64,000 nucleotides of DNA from Bdellovibrio bacteriovorus HD100 (lineage in GTDB: Bacteria; Bdellovibrionota; Bdellovibrionia; Bdellovibrionales; Bdellovibrionaceae): positions 2,852,001 through 2,916,000 of the forward strand of contig NC_005363.1 in assembly GCF_000196175.1 (NCBI RefSeq), written 5' to 3'. The notes under the pieces were generated by a model. The model was not told the origin of the DNA, made no database searches, and saw nothing but the letters and a program-made list of their open reading frames with translations. Positions 47,758 to 56,845 of the stretch are shown here, piece after piece; the first letter of the stretch is position 1, and every line of letters starts with the position of its first letter. The translations under genes were made by a program, and so were the position numbers.

Positions 47758-48500
47758 ACCGTCACTCCCATTTCCTGATTCAGATAATTCACAGCACTTT
47801 TAAAAAATTCCAAACCCCAGGCTTCGCCTTCGTAAGGCAGGTGCCAATCATGCACGGCCGCTTCAGGGTGAGGCATCAGGGCAAAAACCAAACCGGACGG
47901 ATCACAGACACCGGCGATCTGCGCCTGAGCGCCATTGACGTCTTCAGTGTAACGAAGCACTGCCTGATTCTGGGTCAGCAGACGCTGTAACAGACTTTCA
48001 TCGCGACAGACAAAGCGTCCTTCGCCATGACGAATCGGCAGAGCGAATCTGGCGGGAAGATCGCGGGTCCAGATGCAAGGGGACTTTTCGTTTCTTTCCA
48101 CTTCAATCCAGCGGTCAATGAAATGACCCTGCTCGTTTTTCACCAGGGCACAGCTGCGCTGAAAGTCAGCGTCCGGCAACAGGCCCAGCTTGATCAGTGT
48201 CTGAAAGCCATTGCAGATGCCCAGCACCGGGCGGGTTTTCACGAACTGCTTCAATTCGTTTTTCAGATTCATTTCAAGCTTCAAAGCCAGCACTTGACCG
48301 CTGCCCAGGTGATCGCCAAAAGAAAAGCCACCCGGGATCACCAGTGCCTGGTATTCATTCAAGCGCCCTGGGTTTGCCAACAGGTCATTGACGTGGACTT
48401 TGTCTGCTTCACCACCGGCCAAAGATACGGCTCGGGCTGTTTCATTTTCACAGTTGATTCCATCACCCCACAAAACCAGAAACTTAGGCTTGATAGACAT
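47754..48500 (-). CDS. purQ: FGAM synthase glutaminase subunit PurQ
   Basis: A 248-residue class I glutamine amidotransferase supplying ammonia to PurL. IPGGFSFGDHLGSG, the nucleophile elbow GICNGFQ (Cys near 96) and MPHPEA near the C-terminus are conserved. It overlaps purL by 17 nt and purH by 4 nt, matching stoichiometric production with PurL. Confidence 0.97.
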   Translation of the reverse strand: MSIKPKFLVLWGDGINCENETARAVSLAGGEADKVHVNDLLANPGRLNEYQALVIPGGFSFGDHLGSGQVLALKLEMNLKNELKQFVKTRPVLGICNGFQTLIKLGLLPDADFQRSCALVKNEQGHFIDRWIEVERNEKSPCIWTRDLPARFALPIRHGEGRFVCRDESLLQRLLTQNQAVLRYTEDVNGAQAQIAGVCDPSGLVFALMPHPEAAVHDWHLPYEGEAWGLEFFKSAVNYLNQEMGVTV

Positions 48501-51500
48501 TCAGAACTCCTTCAGACCAGATTTTTTGCAATTCGGACAAAGCGGTGTTTTGAGTGGCTCCCTGATGCTGCCAACTCATCACAGGATTCTCCTGAACTTC
48601 CCCCAGCAGTCTTTGCTGATGCGTGAAAAGTTCTTCAAACTGAGACTTATCAGCAGGCTTCACACTGACCACAAACAAGGAACCCGTTTCAGACCACAGT
48701 TCATTCCAAGTGAATGATTCCAGATTCAGCTTCATTCCCAGATTGTTGCCAAAGCCGCTTTCCGCCAAAGCAGTCATCAGACCGCCCTCGGAAATATCAT
48801 GGCAGGACTGCAAAAGTGTTTTCTGATGGGCAGTAAAGATACGGAAATAAAGATCCTTGTTGCGGGCCAGATTCGGATATTCGGGTGCTGATTCCGGCAC
48901 GGTGAATTCCTGGGAAAGAACTGAAGCATAAAGACTTTGTGTCGGCGTGCCCAAAAGATAAATCAGATCCCCAGCATTCTGGAAGAATCCGGGTGCTGTT
49001 TTCGTCGCATCCGGCACCTGTGCCATCGCGGTTACCAGCAAGGTCGGCGGTACGGAAATCTTCACGGTGTCCCCGCCCTTGGTTTTTCCGATAAAGTCGT
49101 TTTTCATACTGTCTTTACCACTGACAAACGGAGCGCGGTAAGCCAGAGCCGCATCGTAAAGCCCCGCACACGCACGCACCAGCTGCGCCATCTTGTGGGC
49201 CGCATCGGGATTGCTTGCTTTTGGAGTCGGGTCCGGCCAGCAGAAATTGTCGACCAAGGCCATCTTCGCCGGGTCCGCTCCGGTCGCCACCAGATTGCGC
49301 ACGGATTCGTCCACCGCTTTTTGTGCCATCAAATAAGTGTCGTACCAGGAAAACTGCGGGCACAGTCCGTTTGAAACGGCCACGGCGTTGTTGTCATCCC
49401 CTCCGTGGACCGACAAATCCAGCACACCGGCATCGTTGGCTCCGGATTGGGTTTTGCCACCATAAGGTTTTACGCGGGTGGCTCCTTGCACTTCGTGGTC
49501 ATAGTACCGAACTAAAGGTTCGCGCGAAGCCACGTTGGGATTAGCCAGAACTTTTTTCAGTGCCGCGGCCAGGTCGTTGCCAGTCAGAGGTGCTTTGCCT
49601 TCGGCGCGGAAGTATTCCTGATATTGTTTCGGTCCGTCGAAGTGGGCTTTCAGCTTCATGCGGCTGAGACCTTCATGCAGGAATTCCAACTTAAGTTTGG
49701 CCAAAGGTTCTTTGCCATGGAAGATGTCAAAAGATCCCGAATCAGTGAATTCGCCCAGAACAAACGCTTCAACACCCATGTGACGGGCCAGATTCATAAA
49801 GTCCATCAGATGATTCGGGCTGACAGCGTAAGACATGCGCTCTTGGGATTCGCTGACCAGCATTTCCCAATATTCAAGGCCCGAGTATTTCACCGGATGC
49901 AGGCCAAGATCCATGCGCGCGCCACCGGAATACTGGGCCATTTCCCCAATCGAGGAACTAACCCCACCCGCCCCGTTGTCCGTAATGGCTTGAATCCAGC
50001 CGTTGTCGCGGGCTTTCAGAGTGAAATCCAACAGACGCTTTTGCGTGATGCTGTCACCGATTTGCACGACGTTGGAAGCCACGTTGTCATGCAACGCCAA
50101 CGAACTGAACGTCGCACCATGCACGCCGTCTTTTCCAAGACGGCCACCGGCCACCACAATCAGATCGCCGGGACGGATTTCTTTGGATTCGCTGGCACGG
50201 CCGTGAACAGTTTTGGGCATCACGCCCACCGAGCCCACAAAAATCAAAGGCTTCGCGGCAAACTCGCTGGCAAAACAGAAAGCACCGTTGATAGTCGGAA
50301 TGCCGCTTTGATTCCCGCCCTCTTCAACCCCCTGATGGACACCGCGGAAGATGACACCGGGATCTTTTAACAGCTCAGGTCTTTGCGGAGAATCAGATGC
50401 AGGGAACAAGTTCGGAGTGGAAAGACAGAACACATCCGTGTTCGCGACGGGCTTTGCGCCCAGGCCGCACCCCAGAATGTCGCGATTCACACCTAAAATG
50501 CCCGTCAAAGCGCCGCCGAAAGGATCCAGCGCCGACGGGCTATTGTGTGTTTCGACTTTAACACACACATTTAATTTTGAATCAAAGTCGACAATGCCTG
50601 CATTGTCTTTAAAAACGGAAACCAGATAACCACAGTCATCCAGATCTTTGGTGGCTTTTTGGATATAGCTTTTATAAAGACTGGTGATTTTCTTGTCACC
50701 CAAGGCCGGGAAGTCGCCGCAGGCCTCGGTATAGTCCACTTCAGCAGCAAAGATCTTGTGCTTGCAGTGTTCACTCCAGGTTTGTGCCAGACACTCCAGC
50801 TCGACTTCCGTGATCTTGCCGTGCCAGCCATAAGAAGCTCGCTCGGCAGCCACTTCCGGGGAACTGAAATGAGTCAGAATGGTTTGAATCTCTTCATCAC
50901 TGAGAGCCAGTCCACGTTCGTTGTTGATGCGCTGAAGGGTTTCAACGTCCAAATTCAAAAGCTGCAACTGGGGCGTGTGTTCAGAGGCCTTCCAAAAGTT
51001 TGGATAGGCTGCCCATGAATTTTCTTGTTTTAGGGCTGCGCCCGTCTGGATTTCTAGTTTGTTTAAAAGGGGATTGGCAAGATTCTGGAACAGAACCTTC
51101 TGAATCTGCTCTTTGGAAATATCCCCGCTGATTTCCATCTCCCACCCGCTGTGGACTTCCAGAGGGAACTCCTGCCAGGAAGAATTATGTTGCGCAGAAA
51201 ACAACATCAACGCTTCGGTCGCAGTGCGGGCCATGTTGTCGGTGACTCCGGCCAGGAAACGGACTTCCACATAAGTTTTACCGTCCTGATAGTCCATAAA
51301 GCCGGTTTGCTGAACTTCCGAGATGGGATCAAAGAAGACTTTATCCATTACGGCTTGAAGAGGAAACTCTTTGGCGGCGCCGGATTTCTTTTCAAGCAGC
51401 CAGTACACGCGGCGCAGTTGCAGTTCGTTCACTGGAGCTTCCAGCGACAACGCCGATTTAAGAGCTTTTTCAGTGCTGTGATCATAGCGGCTGCGCACGG

Positions 51501-51513
51501 ATATTCTTTGCAT
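48484..51513 (-). CDS. purL: FGAM synthase, PurS-PurL fused form
   Basis: A 1009-residue synthetase subunit, intermediate between small PurL (about 740) and large PurL with built-in glutaminase (about 1300). The first 160 residues look like PurS: two similar halves, the second ending GDISKEQIQKVLFQNLANPLLNK. The PurL core starts near 195, with QTWSEHCKHK (about 247-256), KVETHNSPSALDPFGG and SGKDSMKND. No glutaminase domain is attached; PurQ is encoded next. It starts 2 nt after purN. Confidence 0.96.
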   Translation of the reverse strand: MQRISVRSRYDHSTEKALKSALSLEAPVNELQLRRVYWLLEKKSGAAKEFPLQAVMDKVFFDPISEVQQTGFMDYQDGKTYVEVRFLAGVTDNMARTATEALMLFSAQHNSSWQEFPLEVHSGWEMEISGDISKEQIQKVLFQNLANPLLNKLEIQTGAALKQENSWAAYPNFWKASEHTPQLQLLNLDVETLQRINNERGLALSDEEIQTILTHFSSPEVAAERASYGWHGKITEVELECLAQTWSEHCKHKIFAAEVDYTEACGDFPALGDKKITSLYKSYIQKATKDLDDCGYLVSVFKDNAGIVDFDSKLNVCVKVETHNSPSALDPFGGALTGILGVNRDILGCGLGAKPVANTDVFCLSTPNLFPASDSPQRPELLKDPGVIFRGVHQGVEEGGNQSGIPTINGAFCFASEFAAKPLIFVGSVGVMPKTVHGRASESKEIRPGDLIVVAGGRLGKDGVHGATFSSLALHDNVASNVVQIGDSITQKRLLDFTLKARDNGWIQAITDNGAGGVSSSIGEMAQYSGGARMDLGLHPVKYSGLEYWEMLVSESQERMSYAVSPNHLMDFMNLARHMGVEAFVLGEFTDSGSFDIFHGKEPLAKLKLEFLHEGLSRMKLKAHFDGPKQYQEYFRAEGKAPLTGNDLAAALKKVLANPNVASREPLVRYYDHEVQGATRVKPYGGKTQSGANDAGVLDLSVHGGDDNNAVAVSNGLCPQFSWYDTYLMAQKAVDESVRNLVATGADPAKMALVDNFCWPDPTPKASNPDAAHKMAQLVRACAGLYDAALAYRAPFVSGKDSMKNDFIGKTKGGDTVKISVPPTLLVTAMAQVPDATKTAPGFFQNAGDLIYLLGTPTQSLYASVLSQEFTVPESAPEYPNLARNKDLYFRIFTAHQKTLLQSCHDISEGGLMTALAESGFGNNLGMKLNLESFTWNELWSETGSLFVVSVKPADKSQFEELFTHQQRLLGEVQENPVMSWQHQGATQNTALSELQKIWSEGVLNVYQA

Positions 51514-51515
51514 CT

Positions 51516-52127
51516 TTAAGTCTCCTCAAAAGGGCTTGTGGGGATCTGCCCCAAAGCCACAAGTTCCAGAAATTGAGTGTAAGTTTGATGTTCCAGCTTA
51601 TGAAAACGCACGGACCAGTCGGCCAGGCTCTCGCCAGCTTCCAAAGGCAATCGCGACTGCATCAGTTGCGGGCCCGTGTCCATGCCCTCGTCCACCAGAT
51701 GCAGGGTCACGCCACTTTCCTCCACACCGTCTTCAAAAGCGCGACGGATGGAATCAACCCCAGGGTACGCCGGCAGCAGTGATGGATGAATATTCACCAC
51801 TTGTGAATTCCCACCATGCCAGCCATTGAAGGTCTGAAGAAACTCTAGACTTAGCAGACGCATGTAACCTGCCAGAAAGACCCAGTCGATGCGGTATTCA
51901 CGCAGCAGGTTTAACACGCGCTGCTCGTGTTCGCGGCGGTCGCTTTGTTTTGTCACTACAAAATGGCGCACAGAAAGATTTAGAGCCTTTTCCAAAACAC
52001 CCGCCCCGACTTTGTCTGAAAGGACAAAGGTGACTTCGACAGAATTCAGGGACTGCGCCTTTTTCATCAGAGCTTCGGCATTGGAGCCGGTTCCCGAGGC
52101 CAAGATTGCAATCCTGATTTTATTCAT
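51516..52127 (-). CDS. purN: Phosphoribosylglycinamide formyltransferase (folate-dependent)
   Basis: A 203-residue GAR transformylase. ASGTGSNAEAL (10-20), the FLAGYMRLLS stretch, NIHPSLLPAYPGVDSIRRAFEDGV with catalytic Asn-His and the GVTLHLVDEGMDTGP motif are present. It overlaps purD by 4 nt. Confidence 0.97.
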   Translation of the reverse strand: MNKIRIAILASGTGSNAEALMKKAQSLNSVEVTFVLSDKVGAGVLEKALNLSVRHFVVTKQSDRREHEQRVLNLLREYRIDWVFLAGYMRLLSLEFLQTFNGWHGGNSQVVNIHPSLLPAYPGVDSIRRAFEDGVEESGVTLHLVDEGMDTGPQLMQSRLPLEAGESLADWSVRFHKLEHQTYTQFLELVALGQIPTSPFEET

Positions 52128-53362
52128 AGCCCGATATCCTGTCGCAGATACATGCCGTCAAAATTCACGGCCTGCATTTCTTGATAGACCTTTTCCCGAG
52201 CCTCTTCCCGGGTGGAGCCCAGAGCGGTGATTCCCAGCACCCGTCCGCCGACATTGACCAGTTGGTCGTTGATGCGGCTGACTCCGGCAAAATACAGATG
52301 ACGATCCGGAGCGGAAAGAACCTTGGCCGTGATGGGATTTCCCAATTTCATCGGAGACCCCGGATACCCCTCGCTGGTTGCCACGACGTGAACGGACGAC
52401 TCGGAGGCCAGTTCACACACTTCGTTTTTCAATTGATGGGTTACGGCCTTCATGATCAGACCGGCAAGATCTGTTTTCAGACGAGGCAGCAGCGCCTGCG
52501 TTTCAGGGTCGCCCATGCGCACGTTATATTCCAGAACGTAAATGCCTTCGTTTGTTTTCATCAAACCCGCAAACAAAAAGCCCTGATAGGGCAGACGCTT
52601 GTCGCGCAGGGTTTTCAGAGTTTTTGAGAAAATACTGCGGATCTCAGCTTCATCCGCTTCGTTCACGAAGTCACAGGGGCTGTAGGCACCCATGCCGCCA
52701 GTGTTGGCGCTGAAGGGATCCGACGACACGCGCTTATAGTCACAAGCCGTGCCCAGGATTACAAAGTCCTCGCCATCACACAACGCAAAGGCGGAAAGTT
52801 CTTTTCCAATCAGACATTCTTCCAACAACAATGGAAAACCAAAATGACGTCCCAGCGTGCGCACAGCTTCTTCAGCCATGTCCCAGGTGTTGCAAACCCA
52901 CACGCCCTTGCCTTGGGCCAGACCATCGGCCTTGACCACCAGGGGACTTTTGAAGTCATGCTTCCCCACCGCCAGCAGAGCCTGGTCTTCCGAGTAGCTG
53001 ACCTGACAAGCGGCGGTTCTGACGCCCGCGTCTTTCAGCACCCCTTTGCAGAAGAGCTTTGAAGATTCCAACTGCGCCACTTCCATAGAGGGGGCAAAGC
53101 AGGCAATACCGTGCTTTTGCAGGCGCAGCTTTAAGTCGGACAGAATCAAAGCCTCGGGTCCCACAACAACCAGTGAAACACCGTTATCGATGCAGAACTT
53201 TTCAATGGCTTCCGCGCTTTCACAGTTCACGCAAGAAAAGCCCGCCTGCTGCATTCCGGGGTTCCCCGGTGCCACCCACAGGTCTGTGACCAGAGGTGAA
53301 CTTTTCAGTTTTTGCGCCAAGGCGTGCTCGCGCCCGCCTTTTCCGACGACGACCAGTTTCAT
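52124..53362 (-). CDS. purD: Phosphoribosylamine-glycine ligase
   Basis: A 412-residue ATP-grasp enzyme making GAR. GKGGREHALA (7-16), APGNPG, VVGPEA, VKADGLAQGKGV and the YNVRMGDPETQ signature are intact. It overlaps both purC and purN by 4 nt. Confidence 0.97.
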   Translation of the reverse strand: MKLVVVGKGGREHALAQKLKSSPLVTDLWVAPGNPGMQQAGFSCVNCESAEAIEKFCIDNGVSLVVVGPEALILSDLKLRLQKHGIACFAPSMEVAQLESSKLFCKGVLKDAGVRTAACQVSYSEDQALLAVGKHDFKSPLVVKADGLAQGKGVWVCNTWDMAEEAVRTLGRHFGFPLLLEECLIGKELSAFALCDGEDFVILGTACDYKRVSSDPFSANTGGMGAYSPCDFVNEADEAEIRSIFSKTLKTLRDKRLPYQGFLFAGLMKTNEGIYVLEYNVRMGDPETQALLPRLKTDLAGLIMKAVTHQLKNEVCELASESSVHVVATSEGYPGSPMKLGNPITAKVLSAPDRHLYFAGVSRINDQLVNVGGRVLGITALGSTREEAREKVYQEMQAVNFDGMYLRQDIGL

Positions 53363-54393
53363 GGTTTCTTCTCCAGCAAAGACAAAGCCTTTTGGTGCCA
53401 GAATTTCAAGTTGATGTTTTCGTCAAAAGGACGTGGTTTGTTAAGGACAGTGGCGATCTCGTTAGCCAAAGCCAGATACAGCCATGAACTGACCTGAATC
53501 TGTTCTGCATTCAACGCTGCGGGCCTCTGACCCAGTTCGTTTTCACAGATCGACTTCCAAGCTTCAGTTTTTCTTTCTTTGGCCAGGTCTTTGGCTTTTT
53601 TAACAGCTTCGCTCCATTCGGATCCCGCGTAGATCTGGCGCAGGAATTCTTTTGAAAGAGGCAGGCCTTCATAAGTCAGACGCAACTCATCCGGTCCGAT
53701 GGAATCCACCAGCACCAGTCCGCGTTGACCGTTGTTTTCATGGGTAAAGGCAAACTCCAGCTTTCCGTCCCACAATTTGACTCCGAAGCTTGCAAAAAGT
53801 TTTTCCAGCTCGGCCGCCACGTCCTGCGTGTTTTTGCGCAAGGCTGCGTATTCGGCGTCGTTCACTACATTCATGGCGGCGACGTCGGCCTTGGACAGAT
53901 AGCGATCTGTGGTTTCAAGTTTCGTTGAAACCTCCACCAGGGCTGGCATAAAGCTGTCAGCCGAAGTTGGCATCTTGCTCAGCTCCAGATCCGCAAGATA
54001 CGCAGGATTCTTTTTCAAACGCCCTTCCAAAGAATTCCCCTGGCCCAGATGACGGCGGAAGATCACTTCCAGGGGCACCAGACACTGGGTCGGGCGAGAC
54101 GCATACATGGAATAGTCATAGGCTTCACCCTTCCATTCCGGGCGCAGCACCTTCACCGGTTGCACTTCAATGGAGGTGCGGGAACGACCGGACAGATAGT
54201 GCGAAGAAAAACCTCTGGCCGAAAGATGTTCAAAGAACATCGAGGCCATTGCCGCCAGAGCTTCGCCTTTGTGTGGAATTTCGTCGGGCATTTCTCCCCA
54301 GTCGAAAATGGAATAGCGATTGCTGTATTCAAAAACAATTTTGTCGTTGTTCTGATAAAGGTCCTTTACGGAACCGCGATAGATCAGATTCAT
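53359..54393 (-). CDS. purC: SAICAR synthetase, extended form
   Basis: A 344-residue enzyme joining CAIR and aspartate. YRGSVKDLY (4-12), DWGEMPDEIPHKG, then DGKLEFAF and VDSIGPDELRL are family motifs. The usual bacterial length is about 235-300, so extra residues are spread mainly between about 95 and 190. An ATG at 54426 is in frame, but AGGAG is about 8 nt before the ATG at 54393 and that start overlaps purE by 4 nt like its neighbours, so I use it. Confidence 0.94.
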   Translation of the reverse strand: MNLIYRGSVKDLYQNNDKIVFEYSNRYSIFDWGEMPDEIPHKGEALAAMASMFFEHLSARGFSSHYLSGRSRTSIEVQPVKVLRPEWKGEAYDYSMYASRPTQCLVPLEVIFRRHLGQGNSLEGRLKKNPAYLADLELSKMPTSADSFMPALVEVSTKLETTDRYLSKADVAAMNVVNDAEYAALRKNTQDVAAELEKLFASFGVKLWDGKLEFAFTHENNGQRGLVLVDSIGPDELRLTYEGLPLSKEFLRQIYAGSEWSEAVKKAKDLAKERKTEAWKSICENELGQRPAALNAEQIQVSSWLYLALANEIATVLNKPRPFDENINLKFWHQKALSLLEKKP

Positions 54394-55103
54394 CGGCTTG
54401 CTCCTAAAACTTTCAGTTTGTTCCATTGATTCACAAAATTGGCCACGTTGTTGGCCCCCACCCAGAATCCGCCGTGGCGGGCCTTGGCATAAAAGTCCAA
54501 CGCCAGGTTGGAGCTGGCCAGCTGTTCTTTTTCACACAGGAACAGATTCAACCCTTGCGTGTGCGGAAGCTCCCAAGGACTGACGATTTCGCCCAGACAG
54601 TTTTCGGCCTGAGCCGCCGTCCATTCGATCTGCAAACCGGTTTGAGTCTGAATTTCATCCAGGGCTTTTTGAATAGGTGAATAACTTTCCAGGCAGCGAT
54701 TCCAGTGCAGACACAGGCGGTCTTTTGGAACTTTCGCCAGGCGAACGATGAAGTCTCCGATGGTGTTGGCATTTTCTTCTGTCACGGCTGCCACGGGAAT
54801 TCCGCGCGGCATCTGAACAATCGACAAGAAGGCATCAAGGCCAGCAAAGGCCCCATTCACCGCCACGCCGAAGACCGGCTTGTCTGTTAAAGACGCCACG
54901 ACACCTGGAAGATGGGCAGCCAAGCCTGCGCCGGCGACAAAAGCATCCGCACCGCAGGTTTTTACAATCTCGTGGACTCGGGCGGGATCACGGTGGGCGG
55001 AAGCCACTTCCATTTTCACGTCACCGCATTTTTCAAGGGAACGGCACAACGGACCGTACACACGTTCATCATTCGCACTGCCAAAAAGAACCTGAATTTT
55101 CAT
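54390..55103 (-). CDS. purE: AIR carboxylase / N5-CAIR mutase PurE with C-terminal extension
   Basis: A 237-residue protein. Residues 1-160 are PurE: GSANDERV in place of the usual GSxSD, SAHRDP with catalytic His near 37, AGAGLAAHLPGVVAS and LLSIVQMP-like FLSIVQMPRGIPV. About 75 residues follow that ordinary PurE (about 160-170 residues) lacks, ending in FWVGANNVANF. No purK is in the operon, so it may use CO2 directly (class II) rather than N5-CAIR; this is inference. It overlaps purF and purC by 4 nt each. Confidence 0.9.
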   Translation of the reverse strand: MKIQVLFGSANDERVYGPLCRSLEKCGDVKMEVASAHRDPARVHEIVKTCGADAFVAGAGLAAHLPGVVASLTDKPVFGVAVNGAFAGLDAFLSIVQMPRGIPVAAVTEENANTIGDFIVRLAKVPKDRLCLHWNRCLESYSPIQKALDEIQTQTGLQIEWTAAQAENCLGEIVSPWELPHTQGLNLFLCEKEQLASSNLALDFYAKARHGGFWVGANNVANFVNQWNKLKVLGASR

Positions 55104-56539
55104 AGTTCACCACCTAAATTGATGTTCCGGGTCTTCAAAAAGTTTTCAGTTGAGACCGGAACGGGATAATCACCATCAAGACAAGCACTGCAAAGATTCT
55201 TCAGGCCCAGGCCTTCTTGCAGTCGATTCAGAGGCAGGAACACCAAGCCGTCCACCTCCAGAATCTTTTCCACTTCACTTTCACTGCGTTTGTGCGCCAC
55301 CAGTGATTCCCCATCCGGGAAATCAATGCCATAGAAACAAGGATGACGGATCGGCGGACAGGTGCTGGCCAGATAGACCTTCTCCGCCCCGGCATCACGC
55401 AACAACCGAATGATGCGCGCGGAAGTGGTCCCGCGCACAATACTGTCATCCACCAGCAGAATTTTTTTACCTTTGATCTCACTTTGCACCGGTGAAAGCT
55501 TCAGATTCACCATCATCTTGCGAACTTCGGGTTCATTGACGATAAAGCTTCTTTGCACATAGCGGTTTTTAATCAGAACTTCGCGGTAAGGTTTTTCCAG
55601 CACTTCCGCCAGGCGGCAGGCTGCGGCCCGCGAGGTGTCGGGCACCGGGGCCACAACATCTATATCCAGGCCTTTTTTGCGGCACTCTTCAGCCAGGATT
55701 TCACCCAGCTTCAGCCGCACTTCATAAACCGGGCGGCCGTGCCATTCGGTTTCAGAACCGGCAAAGTAAATCCATTCAAACATGCACGGGCGCGGTTTCT
55801 TTTCACTTAAGACGAAAGAATGCAGATTGCGATCCTTGTCGACGAAAACCAGCTCCCCCGGGCGCAGATCGCGCCAGTATTCATATCCCAGTCCGAAAAA
55901 GACCTGCTTTTCAGAGGCAAAACAGTAATTGTACTTATCGCCCTTTTTCTGGCGACCGATCAGCAAAGGCCGAATGCCATTCATATCGCTGAAGGCGAAC
56001 ATGCCCTGATCAGCCAGCATCCCAATGGAGCTGTAGGCGCCTTGAACTGTTTGCAAAAGCTCTTTCACCGCTTCCGCCAGACTGGCGGGAAGATCCGGGT
56101 TGTCTTTGCGTGAAGAAAGCCCCACCGCCACCATGTGCATCAGGATTTCCAGATCGTTGCGCGAAAAGGTCCATCTTAGTTTTCGGTTGCGCAGATAATC
56201 CACGATTTCATCATAGTTCGTGACGTTGCCGTTATGGATCATGCCGATGCCATAGGGATAACTTAAGAAGATCGGCTGCAGGTCCTCTTTATCGACACTG
56301 CCAATGGTGGAATAACGTGTGTGCCCCAGGGCCATGGTGCCCTTCAGGCGCTTGCGGCGTTCGGTGGTGAAGACGTCCTCCACCAGGCCAAGATCCTTTT
56401 CCAGATGAAACTGCGAACGTTCAAAGTCATAACTCAGAATCCCCGCCGCATCCTGCCCACGGTGCTGAAGTGCGAAGAGAGCCGGATACAGTTTTTCGCC
56501 GGCCTGATCTTCACCAATGAGTCCTACAACGCCACACAT
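55100..56539 (-). CDS. purF: Amidophosphoribosyltransferase
   Basis: A 479-residue enzyme for the first committed step. The nucleophile Cys2 follows the start directly (MCGVVGLIG), so there is no propeptide. The PRPP loop LLVDDSIVRGTTS is near 355-367. Cysteines in CPPIRHPCFYGIDFP and NLCSACL suggest the B. subtilis-type iron-sulfur form. It is the first gene of the operon and is preceded by an intrinsic terminator just upstream of its ribosome site. Confidence 0.97.
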   Translation of the reverse strand: MCGVVGLIGEDQAGEKLYPALFALQHRGQDAAGILSYDFERSQFHLEKDLGLVEDVFTTERRKRLKGTMALGHTRYSTIGSVDKEDLQPIFLSYPYGIGMIHNGNVTNYDEIVDYLRNRKLRWTFSRNDLEILMHMVAVGLSSRKDNPDLPASLAEAVKELLQTVQGAYSSIGMLADQGMFAFSDMNGIRPLLIGRQKKGDKYNYCFASEKQVFFGLGYEYWRDLRPGELVFVDKDRNLHSFVLSEKKPRPCMFEWIYFAGSETEWHGRPVYEVRLKLGEILAEECRKKGLDIDVVAPVPDTSRAAACRLAEVLEKPYREVLIKNRYVQRSFIVNEPEVRKMMVNLKLSPVQSEIKGKKILLVDDSIVRGTTSARIIRLLRDAGAEKVYLASTCPPIRHPCFYGIDFPDGESLVAHKRSESEVEKILEVDGLVFLPLNRLQEGLGLKNLCSACLDGDYPVPVSTENFLKTRNINLGGEL

Positions 56540-56845
56540 GGAATGACCCCTTTAAAAAACAAAAACGGCGTCACTGGGACGCCGTTTTCTTTAATATTGA
56601 TATTTGATTTTTTTTGCTGGCAGTTCGGGTGTACGGACACACGGAGGGTGTGCAAACGGGATTTCTCTCCCGAAGAGGGTCCCTTCGATGGGGGCCTAGG
56701 TGGCGAAGAATGTCTCAAAAACACTTGATGTGTCATGGTCTCTCTTTACGCTGATTGGGTGGAATGCAACCAACGCTAGCGACCGTGACAGAGTTCCGTC
56801 AAGACCCCTGACAGAATCCTGACAATTCAACACATCTTGCCAAAA
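56540..56845 (-). promoter_or_regulatory. purF leader and upstream region with candidate attenuator
   Basis: This 306-nt gap precedes the purine operon. Hairpins on the minus strand include CACAC-CCTCC-GTGTG and GTGT-CCGT-ACAC, followed by the terminator-like hairpin at 56562-56588. Near the far end lie two related 16-mers, TGACAGAGTTCCGTCA (56786-56801) and TGACAGAATCCTGACA (56809-56824), 23 nt apart, which could be regulator sites. A TTGACG -35-like box overlaps this area, but no good -10 is seen. I recognise no known riboswitch class. Confidence 0.55.
56550..56588 (-). terminator. Intrinsic terminator immediately upstream of purF
   Basis: On the minus strand an 11-bp stem AAAACGGCGTC / GACGCCGTTTT with a 5-nt loop, followed by TGTTTTTT and then AAAGGGG, the purF ribosome site. 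Its place inside the leader, rather than after a gene end, suggests attenuation of the operon; it could alternatively stop read-through from the gene ending at 56846. Confidence 0.85.

Noticed and set aside
56524..56736. 70-codon minus-strand frame overlapping the purF start, considered as a leader peptide
   Set aside because: It has only a weak site, passes through the terminator hairpin and overlaps purF out of frame; not enough to call it translated.
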